Shown here piece after piece: positions 1-5,426 of a stretch of 6,661 bases of DNA (the first letter of the stretch is position 1; the number at the start of each line of letters is the position of its first letter). The notes under the pieces are model-generated. The model worked only from the letters and a program-made list of their open reading frames with translations. It did no database searches and was not told the DNA's origin. The position numbers and the translations under genes are program-made. Source of the DNA: Nitrospirales bacterium (GTDB lineage: Bacteria > Nitrospirota > Nitrospiria > Nitrospirales > UBA8639); assembly GCA_021604265.1 (NCBI GenBank), contig BQIY01000126.1, positions 1-6,661 of the forward strand. The letters run 5' to 3'.

Positions 1-2
1 CA

Positions 3-350
3 AAGCGTGTGTCCAGTGCGACAAATGTGTTGGCGGGAACAGGAACATCGCCGACCAAAGTCGAGCTCACCCAACTTACAGTGTCTGTCTCTCCGAAGGT
101 GATGTTTATGGAAGACAGTCGATTACGGCCATGGATTATTCCCATTGGGTTGGATTTTCATGTCATTAGTCCGCCGTCAGGTGATGTGACGGTCTTGGAT
201 CTTGGTGCGCAGTTTGCTGTGGGGGCACAGTATCGTGTCTGGAGAGCGTTCCACATTGGTGTGGATGGCCGCTTTCATTTGGCTGCTGGAGAAACCGATA
301 CGACCAATAACTTCGGAACGGTGGGGGGCTATGCCGGTATTGCCTTTTAA
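3..350 (+). CDS. Outer-membrane beta-barrel protein, C-terminal part (5' truncated by window)
   Basis: The reading frame is open from the left edge, so the gene begins outside the window; the GTG at 9 is probably just an internal codon. The 115 visible residues alternate polar and hydrophobic positions in short stretches (for example VLDLGAQFAVGAQYRVW and FHIGVDGRFHLAA) separated by turn-rich loops containing Asp, Gly, Thr and Asn. The chain ends in GGYAGIAF, and a C-terminal Phe is the classic signature recognised by the BAM complex in outer-membrane barrels. These features support a barrel protein inserted in the outer membrane; the substrate or role cannot be told. It faces the minus-strand dehydrogenase tail to tail with only 18 bases between the stops, and I see no strong terminator hairpin there. 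A secreted beta-rich protein is a less likely alternative. Confidence 0.72.
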   Translation, partial: KRVSSATNVLAGTGTSPTKVELTQLTVSVSPKVMFMEDSRLRPWIIPIGLDFHVISPPSGDVTVLDLGAQFAVGAQYRVWRAFHIGVDGRFHLAAGETDTTNNFGTVGGYAGIAF

Positions 351-368
351 GGTAGGGATAGAACGTGT

Positions 369-1325
369 TTACTCAAACGAAAGCATGACTTTGAGTGTGC
401 CTTTGGAACCTGCCCGTTCAAGAGCGGCGAGTCCATCCAGCAGAGGGTAGCGGGCGTGAATCATTGGGGTGACCTGGACCAGCCCCTGTTGGAGCAGGCG
501 AATGGCGGGTGCGAATGGCCCGCAACGTGAACCGAGTACTGAAATTTCATCGATGACAATTTTGGACATGTCAAAAGTGAGATTTCCATGATACGTTGAT
601 TTCAAAACTATGGACCCTCTGGGACGAACCAAGGCACTCGCGAGGGAGAATCCCTCGGGGGTGCCTGTCGCTTCCACGACAAGGTCAGCTCCTGGGGTGA
701 TATCTTGAGCGTGAGAGGTCACCTGAATTCCGCAATCGCGCAACCATTCATTTCTTTCCTCATGATGTCCCAGCAGCGTGACGGAACATCCCGTTAAATT
801 TAATATCTGTACACAGAGCAATCCGAGCTTGCCGTCACCGATGACCACCACTCGATCATTGGGTCGGACATCGACTTGCTGCATAATTTCACAGGCTGCG
901 GCAAGCGGTTCAATAAACACGGCTTGGTCGTCGGTGATATTTTCAGGTAAAGGAAAAAGGTTTTCATAGGGTAAGCGGAGAAACTCAGCGAAGGTCCCGT
1001 CGCGTCCGCTAATACCAAGTACGGTACGGTGGGGACAATGGGTTGGTTGGCCGGCATGACAGGTCGCACAGGCATGGCAGGCGGCATTGATTTCTCCGGC
1101 AACTCGTTGTCCCTGTAAATCCGGTCGTTCGTTGGCTTCTTCGACAATCCCGACAAATTCGTGACCAATCACTCCTGCATAACCCATATAGCCTTTGCAA
1201 AGCTCAAGGTCTGTACTGCAGATGCCGGCACGTCGAACACGGATTACGGCTTCGCCGGAACAGGCCTCCGGTGTCGGGTAATCCCGCTCCACACGTAATT
1301 GTTTTTCAAAGACTAAAGCCTGCAT
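369..1325 (-). CDS. Zinc-dependent medium-chain alcohol dehydrogenase-like protein (MDR family)
   Basis: This is a 318-residue MDR-family oxidoreductase, probably cytoplasmic, that should interconvert an alcohol and a carbonyl compound using a nicotinamide cofactor. Visible in order: the catalytic zinc region with C36 (GICSTD), H55-E56 (GHEF) and E139 (IEPLA); a structural-zinc lobe with C83, C86, C89 and C97; and a Rossmann fold with GDGKLG at 163-168. No ligand is missing, so it should be active. The end of the second Rossmann strand reads LLGHHEER, without the acidic residue typical of NAD specificity, so cofactor choice is open. At 318 residues it is shorter than the usual 340-350 of the family, with a compact C-terminal part. 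The ATG at 1325 gives a normal N-terminus (MQALVFEKQLRV), although no strong Shine-Dalgarno is visible before it. It is transcribed divergently from the rod-family gene. The substrate is unknown; threonine or sorbitol dehydrogenase-like relatives share this layout. Confidence 0.9.
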   Translation of the reverse strand: MQALVFEKQLRVERDYPTPEACSGEAVIRVRRAGICSTDLELCKGYMGYAGVIGHEFVGIVEEANERPDLQGQRVAGEINAACHACATCHAGQPTHCPHRTVLGISGRDGTFAEFLRLPYENLFPLPENITDDQAVFIEPLAAACEIMQQVDVRPNDRVVVIGDGKLGLLCVQILNLTGCSVTLLGHHEERNEWLRDCGIQVTSHAQDITPGADLVVEATGTPEGFSLASALVRPRGSIVLKSTYHGNLTFDMSKIVIDEISVLGSRCGPFAPAIRLLQQGLVQVTPMIHARYPLLDGLAALERAGSKGTLKVMLSFE

Positions 1326-1522
1326 AGCGTACGAGGAATGAAAATGCGTCAGAATACAAACTGTGATGAACAGACATTAACGATTTTCAACTGCGGCGTC
1401 TACTCAAGAAGGGAGTTGAATGTCGATGATGTTCTCTCACGTTCTTGAAGTCGATATATCTTGTTTTAACGAAAACCATCAAGTATTTCTTGTATGCGAC
1501 GATGGGATGTGGTGAGGCATGT

Positions 1523-1538
1523 GAACATGTTCGCGAAC
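1523..1538. promoter_or_regulatory. Overlapping palindromes, possible operator
   Basis: Two perfect 10-bp palindromes, GAACATGTTC (1523-1532) and GTTCGCGAAC (1529-1538), share the central GTTC. The result is three alternating GAAC/GTTC half-sites about 27 bases before the rod-family start. Such symmetry fits a repressor or activator site, or an RNA hairpin in the leader. No regulator is identified; the assignment is inference from symmetry alone. Confidence 0.3.
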
Positions 1539-1549
1539 TGAATTCTGCT

Positions 1550-1554
1550 AAGGA
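1550..1554 (+). promoter_or_regulatory. Shine-Dalgarno site of the rod-family gene
   Basis: AAGGA lies 10 bases before the ATG at 1565. It supports that start over the upstream in-frame ATGs at 1445 and 1502, whose added residues do not resemble a rod-protein N-terminus. Confidence 0.55.
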
Positions 1555-1564
1555 CATCATTGCT

Positions 1565-1918
1565 ATGTCAGTCGGCCTGTCATATTCTCTCTCAGGACTC
1601 GCAGCGGCACAAGCCAAACTTGTGACGGCTGCGAATAATATTGCCAATGCGAATACCGCAGAATTTAAAAAAACGCGGACGACATTTGAAGAATCATCTG
1701 GCGGCGGTGTTCGTGTGACCTTGGATAGCGTGCAGACTCCCGGTCCCATTGCACTCCAAGAATCCGATCAGGGTCTGATTGAGCAAGAGCTTTCCAATGT
1801 TGATCTTGGAGAGGAATTGGTGAATGTGCTGATCAGTCGGCAGTCATTTGAAGCGAATCTCAGCGCGATCGCCGTTCAAGAACACACTCTCGGAAGCCTC
1901 TTAGATATTGTCGAATAG
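1565..1918 (+). CDS. Minimal flagellar basal-body rod family protein (FlgC-like)
   Basis: This is a 117-residue protein carrying both halves of the axial rod/hook family. The N-terminal rod motif is at about 8-36 (SLSGLAAAQ, then NNIANANTAEF, with the family's NNIAN signature). The C-terminal motif is at about 77-117 (SNVDLGEELVNVLISRQSFEANL), which forms the helix that packs in the coiled-coil core of rod and hook. The centre (42-76) is very short and contains GVRVTLDSV followed by a Pro-Gly segment, reminiscent of FlgC but reduced; enterobacterial FlgC has about 134 residues. Family members are exported by the flagellar type III apparatus without a cleaved signal, and none is visible here. 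The ATG at 1565 is preferred because it starts directly at the rod domain and has AAGGA upstream. No other flagellar gene lies in the window, so whether it builds a rod or serves another role is open. Confidence 0.82.
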   Translation: MSVGLSYSLSGLAAAQAKLVTAANNIANANTAEFKKTRTTFEESSGGGVRVTLDSVQTPGPIALQESDQGLIEQELSNVDLGEELVNVLISRQSFEANLSAIAVQEHTLGSLLDIVE

Positions 1919-2243
1919 TTCATGTGCGGTCGGTATTGTGAATAGTTGGCCAGGATTATGATTATTTTTCTTGTTTACCGCTTAATGAAGTCCGCCTACG
2001 TGGGTATCAGACGCTCAATTTGAGTCGTTGTCTTGCCTCCAACCTTTTCGTTCATCCTCCAGGGTACCCTTAAGTCATCGTGTCCTAGCTCTTCAATGCC
2101 GCTTCAAGCGATTGGTTTCTCCCCTTTCGCTCGGAGGTTTCTTCTTGAAGACACAGTGAAATGGCCTGTGGTAGGGTATACGTATTTTTAGGTAGTTTAA
2201 TGGCGAGGGCTTCACGCTGGAGAATATGAATCGATAAAGGGCT

Positions 2244-2273
2244 TTGAACGTCATGAAACAATTAGTGTAGAAT
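2244..2273 (+). promoter_or_regulatory. Putative housekeeping sigma promoter for the htrA cluster
   Basis: TTGAAC (2244-2249) and TAGAAT (2268-2273) are separated by 18 bases, each close to the TTGACA and TATAAT consensus, with TG immediately before the -10 element. Transcription would start near 2280 and give a leader of about 125 bases before htrA. The match is by eye; in this organism the sigma consensus is not established. Confidence 0.4.
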
Positions 2274-2309
2274 CTAGAGTTTTCATGTGGATAGGGTCTA
2301 TTGAACGCC

Positions 2310-2337
2310 GGAACCGGATAGACGTTGCGCGTCTCAA
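2310..2337 (+). promoter_or_regulatory. Possible ECF (envelope-stress type) sigma promoter
   Basis: GGAACC (2310-2315) followed by CGTCTCAA (2330-2337) resembles the GGAAC ... GTC pattern of extracytoplasmic-function sigma promoters, which often drive htrA/degP genes. The spacing is slightly short of the usual value, so this is tentative. A 6-bp inverted pair, GTCTAT (2296-2301) and ATAGAC (2318-2323), overlaps it. Confidence 0.22.
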
Positions 2338-2390
2338 CGATTGCGTATTGTCTTCAGAAAAAACGTATTAAAACTCACCATTTATCGATA

Positions 2391-2396
2391 GGGGAG
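2391..2396 (+). promoter_or_regulatory. Shine-Dalgarno site deciding the htrA start
   Basis: GGGGAG lies 9 bases before the ATG at 2406. A second in-frame ATG at 2493 also has an AGGAAGG stretch before it, but starting there would remove the basic KRK residues expected ahead of a signal-peptide hydrophobic core. Confidence 0.6.
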
Positions 2397-2405
2397 AATA
2401 TCACT

Positions 2406-3911
2406 ATGAAAAGACTGACGAGGTGTCGTGTTCTGAACGTTTTCAAGCCCTCTTTGGCTCGTGTTGATGCTGTGCCAAGCAAAAGGAAGGGAATGGTCAC
2501 CTTGTGGTTTATTCTGTGCGTATTATTTCCCTCGATCGTCCATGCCACTGTTCCAGGAGCTTTTATCGAAGGGTTTTCTGAAATTGTAGCCAAAATTGGA
2601 CCGACGGTCGTTAATGTTGCCGTGACGAATGGAGGAGGTGGCTCAGGAGGACCGCTGCCTCCGGGACCGTTTGGTGGGCCTCCCGGAGGAAGACCTCAAC
2701 CAGGCCCTCCTGGGCCGCAGGGACCTCCAGGGATGAGTGCGGGGTCTGGAGTCATTATTGATTCCACGGGTTTTATTATTACCAATAACCACGTGGTGGA
2801 AGATGCGACAAAGATAACCGTGACGCTCCATGATGGACGCGAATTTCCCGCAACAACGGTTGGGACAGATCCCAAGACGGATTTGGCTGTCATTAAAATT
2901 AAAGGAGATGTCGCCAACTTAACTGCGATGCCCTGGGGCACGTATGACAATCTCAGAGTCGGTGATGTGGTGCTGGCACTAGGCAGTCCCTTTGGTCTGA
3001 AGTCTTCAGTGTCGTTCGGCATCATTAGTGCTTTAGGGCGCGGAAGCGTAGGAATTACCGAATATGAAGATTTCATTCAAACCGATGCCGCCATTAACCC
3101 GGGGAATTCCGGAGGGGCATTGGTCAATATGAAAGGGGAACTCATCGGCATTAATACCGCCATCTTTTCTCGAACGGGGGGGTCTGAAGGCGTTGGATTT
3201 GCGATTGCCGTGAGTATTGCGAAGGACATTGCACAAAGTTTAATTGAATCTGGAAAAGTGGTGCGCGGATGGATGGGGGTCGCCATTCAAGAAATGAACC
3301 CTGCATTAGCTCAATCGTTTCAATTACCTGAAGATCAACAAGGCGGCGTCTTGATCAGCGAAGTGCATGAAAATGGCCCGTCGGCCAAAGCGGGTCTGAA
3401 GCGCGGAGATATTATTCTGAAATATGGTGGCAAAACGATTCGTGACGTGAATCATCTAAGAAATGTGGTAGCGCGGACCAAAGTCGGCAAGACAAAAGAA
3501 ATAATTGTCTTACGTGATGGAAAAGAAACAACCTTAAATATTGAATTAGGTGAGCGACCGTCCGATCAAATGTTGGCTCAAGGAGGTCCTGCACAAGCTC
3601 CATCAGCCATGGCTCCGCCGGATAATGTGCTAGCGGGTATTTCCGTTCAAGCCTTAACTGCCGCCAAACGAAGCGAGTTGAAAATCCCAGACGAGGTCAA
3701 AGGCGTCTTGGTGAGTAAAGTGGCTTCGGGGAGTGAAGCTGAAGCCTCGGGTATTCAGGAAGGTGATCTGATTCAAGAGGTTAGCCGAGAAACGGTCACC
3801 ACGATTGATGAATATCAGCAAATTGCTTCCAAAATTGCCAAAGAAGAGCTGGTGGTCGTATTGTTAAACCGGCGCGGCAATAATTTATTCGTGGCAGTGA
3901 ATCCCAAGTAG
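2406..3911 (+). CDS. htrA: Do/HtrA-family periplasmic serine protease with two PDZ domains
   Basis: This 501-residue DegP/DegQ-like enzyme should degrade or refold damaged proteins in the periplasm. A long basic N-region (SKRKG at 25-29) precedes a hydrophobic core (31-45) and a likely signal-peptidase site after VHA (47). The trypsin-like domain carries H129 (NNHVV), D159 (TDLAV) and S235 (GNSGG), the complete triad. PDZ1 spans about 286-380 (with GWMGV and AKAGLKRGDIIL) and PDZ2 about 405-498 (AEASGIQEGDLI). Between the first strand (PTVVNVAVTN) and SAGSGVIID, where DegP has its regulatory LA loop, lies a Gly/Pro-rich insert (76-109) with collagen-like G-X-Y triplets. The usual DegP LA-loop cysteines are absent. 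The two PDZ domains suggest cage-forming oligomers as in DegP/DegQ. It is first in the cluster, 10 bases before tatC, so its promoter probably serves the genes downstream. Start chosen at 2406 for its ribosome site and signal peptide. Confidence 0.95.
   Translation: MKRLTRCRVLNVFKPSLARVDAVPSKRKGMVTLWFILCVLFPSIVHATVPGAFIEGFSEIVAKIGPTVVNVAVTNGGGGSGGPLPPGPFGGPPGGRPQPGPPGPQGPPGMSAGSGVIIDSTGFIITNNHVVEDATKITVTLHDGREFPATTVGTDPKTDLAVIKIKGDVANLTAMPWGTYDNLRVGDVVLALGSPFGLKSSVSFGIISALGRGSVGITEYEDFIQTDAAINPGNSGGALVNMKGELIGINTAIFSRTGGSEGVGFAIAVSIAKDIAQSLIESGKVVRGWMGVAIQEMNPALAQSFQLPEDQQGGVLISEVHENGPSAKAGLKRGDIILKYGGKTIRDVNHLRNVVARTKVGKTKEIIVLRDGKETTLNIELGERPSDQMLAQGGPAQAPSAMAPPDNVLAGISVQALTAAKRSELKIPDEVKGVLVSKVASGSEAEASGIQEGDLIQEVSRETVTTIDEYQQIASKIAKEELVVVLLNRRGNNLFVAVNPK
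2703..2738 (+). repeat. Collagen-like G-X-Y triplets coded within htrA
   Basis: Codons 100-111 of htrA read as four consecutive G-X-Y triplets (GPP, GPQ, GPP, GMS), at the end of a wider Gly/Pro-rich stretch that begins at 2631. The DNA is correspondingly GC-rich with short imperfect repeats and small inverted repeats such as CCAGG-CCCT-CCTGG. Confidence 0.7.
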
Positions 3912-3921
3912 TTTCTCGATT

Positions 3922-4878
3922 ATGGAAAAGAAGCGATCTCAAATCTCCGAGTGGCTTGAAGAAAAGGTCTTCAAGCCACTTGAAGACAAAAAAATGCCGA
4001 TCATGGAGCATCTTCATGAGCTCCAATGGCGGTTGACCCGTACTGTCGTGATCATGGCCGGCATTTTCATTGTAACCTTTTTTTATGCCGACACCTTGGT
4101 GAATTGGATTCGTGTGCCGCTGCAAAATTACTTTATTCCTGGGTCTCTCGAGTGGGTGCCCTCAGACCTTCCCAAGGTTCCCTTTGTGTTTCTTTCGCCC
4201 GCGGAAGCCCTCTTTCAAAACATTAAAGTGGCCGCCTTATTCGCGTTGGTGTTAGCTACTCCGCAAATTCTCTGGGAAACATGGCAATTTGTGGTTCCCG
4301 GGCTTCATGTGCAAGAACGTCGGTTCACCGGCCCATTCGTCGCGATTAGTTGGGTGGCCTTTTATTTAGGTCTTGCCTTTGCTTTTTTTATTGTGCTTCC
4401 CTTTGCCTTGCATTTCTTAATTTCCTATGGATTAAATGCAGGATTTATTGCTCAAATTTCCATTGCCAATTATGTCGGATTTACCTTGTGGTTTATGATG
4501 GTCTTCGGCATGATTTTCGAAGTGCCCTTGGTTTTGACCCTCATGGCGAAGCTGGGCTGGGTGGATGCTCCGCTGTTAAAAAAATATCGTAAATGGGCCT
4601 TTTTAGGATCGTTCTTATTTGCCGCGATTTTGACGCCGACGCCTGATCCATTCAATCAGTGCATCATGGCCTTGCCTATGTACTTCTTTTATGAAGTCGG
4701 CATTATCAGTGCACGGATATTTGGAAAGAAAAAAACTCACGAGGAGGCTGAGTCGGGGGTTTCATCTCCGGCCACAGCGATGACCCCGGCACACATGAAT
4801 CCAGCCACTCAAGCTGCTGGAGGGGGCGGGGGAACTGATGATGATTATGTCAACGTTCCAGGTGCAGGTCCTCGTTAA
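3922..4878 (+). CDS. tatC: Sec-independent (Tat) protein translocase subunit TatC
   Basis: TatC is the inner-membrane receptor that binds twin-arginine signal peptides and, with TatA/TatB, exports folded proteins. The 318 residues hold about six membrane segments (near 41-58, 98-117, 137-160, 184-206, 226-238 and 246-264). Signature positions are present: E33 in HLHEL (E. coli E15), F123 and E132 (E. coli F94 and E103, in VVPGLHVQERR), FEVP with E200, and LTPTPDPFNQ. The position of E. coli R17 is Gln here (HELQWRL). A charged N-terminal extension of about 25 residues (SEWLEEKVFKPLEDKK) precedes MPIMEHL, where many TatC proteins begin; an internal ATG at 3994 could serve as a second start. 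The tail after 268 is soluble, low in complexity and contains a G5 run. It lies 10 bases after htrA with little ribosome site, suggesting translational coupling. No tatA or tatB is in the window. Confidence 0.96.
   Translation: MEKKRSQISEWLEEKVFKPLEDKKMPIMEHLHELQWRLTRTVVIMAGIFIVTFFYADTLVNWIRVPLQNYFIPGSLEWVPSDLPKVPFVFLSPAEALFQNIKVAALFALVLATPQILWETWQFVVPGLHVQERRFTGPFVAISWVAFYLGLAFAFFIVLPFALHFLISYGLNAGFIAQISIANYVGFTLWFMMVFGMIFEVPLVLTLMAKLGWVDAPLLKKYRKWAFLGSFLFAAILTPTPDPFNQCIMALPMYFFYEVGIISARIFGKKKTHEEAESGVSSPATAMTPAHMNPATQAAGGGGGTDDDYVNVPGAGPR
3948..3987 (+). repeat. Two overlapping, mutually exclusive hairpins inside the tatC 5' coding region
   Basis: AGTGGCTTGAAGA (3950-3962) is the perfect reverse complement of TCTTCAAGCCACT (3968-3980), with a 5-base AAAGG loop; the stem extends by a G-U and a C-G pair to 3948/3982. 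A second perfect hairpin, GTCTTCAAG (3967-3975) with CTTGAAGAC (3979-3987) and a CCA loop, uses the same middle strand, so only one can form at a time. An A7 run and an in-frame ATG (3994) follow. There is no T-run, so it is not an intrinsic terminator. A role in translation or mRNA processing is inference. Confidence 0.6.
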
Positions 4879-4890
4879 CTTTGTGTTGTT

Positions 4891-4895
4891 GGGAG
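4891..4895 (+). promoter_or_regulatory. Shine-Dalgarno site for the TTG start of mogA
   Basis: GGGAG lies 9 bases before TTG at 4905. No in-frame ATG or GTG exists near the conserved N-terminus (VRVAVLVISSK), so the site fixes an unusual TTG start. Confidence 0.6.
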
Positions 4896-4904
4896 CGTCT
4901 CTGA

Positions 4905-5390
4905 TTGGTACGTGTCGCCGTTCTGGTCATTAGTAGTAAAATTGTAGACGGCCGTCAGGACGACGCCGGACGTGAAGAACTTGAGCGGATACTGAAAGAA
5001 CAGAAATTTGATATCAGTGCCTATCGCATTATCGCTGATGAGCGGCGGCTGATTCAGGATGCGCTGCAAGCATTCTGTGATACTGAGCAGGTGGATATGG
5101 TCTTAACAGTTGGCGGGACAGGCGTTCGTCCAACAGATTGGACCCCGGAGGCGACAAAAGACGTGATTGATAAAGAAATACCGGGAATTGGCGAGGCCAT
5201 GCGGGCTGAAAGTTTGAAAAAGATTCGAACCGCCATGTTATCAAGAGGGATCGCCGGTATCCGAGGCCAAACGCTGATTGTTAATCTTCCCGGCAGCGCG
5301 CGCGGAGCCCGAGAAAATCTTTTGGTGGTGTTACCCTTGCTTGACCATACGATTGAGAAGCTATCTGGTGAGAGTCAGACATCAGGATAA
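4905..5390 (+). CDS. mogA: MogA/MoaB-family molybdopterin adenylyltransferase
   Basis: This cytoplasmic enzyme of molybdenum-cofactor synthesis activates molybdopterin by adenylation (MPT + ATP to MPT-AMP), the step before MoeA inserts molybdate. The 161 residues form a single MoCF-binding domain, the normal length for the family. Visible motifs are the first strand with an SSK turn (VLVISSK, 6-12), D20, the GGTG loop (70-73) followed by TDWTPEAT with D78 and E82, E91-I-P-G-I-G-E, SRGIAGIRG (113-121) and NLPGS (127-131), which lines the pterin site. Translation appears to start at TTG (4905) behind GGGAG. It lies 26 bases after tatC and 36 before mrp in the same direction, with moeA two genes on, which supports the cofactor role. 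MogA and MoaB are close paralogues that sequence reading alone does not separate, so the symbol is less sure than the family. Confidence 0.92.
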   Translation: MVRVAVLVISSKIVDGRQDDAGREELERILKEQKFDISAYRIIADERRLIQDALQAFCDTEQVDMVLTVGGTGVRPTDWTPEATKDVIDKEIPGIGEAMRAESLKKIRTAMLSRGIAGIRGQTLIVNLPGSARGARENLLVVLPLLDHTIEKLSGESQTSG

Positions 5391-5426
5391 GTCATTGTTC
5401 ATTTTGTTAGAGAGCGGAGGCATTTC

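Larger units (their letters stand above)
1919..2405. other. Intergenic region between the rod-family gene and htrA
   Basis: No convincing coding sequence lies in these 487 bases. The longest start-to-stop stretches I checked are about 20 codons and lack ribosome sites. It holds a 10-bp palindrome AGGGTACCCT (2061-2070), a short dyad CTCAA-T-TTGAG (2014-2024), an inverted heptamer pair CTTCAAG/CTTGAAG (2102-2108 and 2144-2150), and the promoter-like sequences listed separately near its right end. I find no clear terminator with a GC-rich stem and T-run after the rod-family stop, only a T-rich patch near 1960-1977. The length and promoter signals suggest that transcription of the htrA cluster begins here. 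Confidence 0.6.

Noticed and set aside
800..1168. Open frame of 122 codons on the minus strand
   Set aside because: It lies wholly inside the dehydrogenase gene in another frame and its translation shows no family features.
1445..1564. N-terminal extension of the rod-family gene from the ATG at 1445
   Set aside because: The extra 40 residues do not look like the family, and the ribosome site and rod domain both point to the ATG at 1565.
1387..1749. Open frame of 120 codons on the minus strand over the rod-family gene
   Set aside because: It overlaps the well-supported plus-strand gene and its translation is not recognisable.
1960..1980. T-rich stretch after the rod-family stop as an intrinsic terminator
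   Set aside because: No GC-rich stem precedes the T-run.
2161..2229. Possible 22-codon plus-strand gene in the intergenic region
   Set aside because: There is no ribosome site and no recognisable peptide; a chance frame is the simpler explanation.
2325..2405. Upstream TTG start for htrA at 2325
   Set aside because: The added 27 residues carry no signal-peptide character, and the ATG at 2406 has GGGGAG at good distance.
3950..3993. tatC hairpin as a transcription terminator
   Set aside because: The stem is followed by an A-run on the plus strand rather than T, and the minus strand also lacks a T-run in the needed place.
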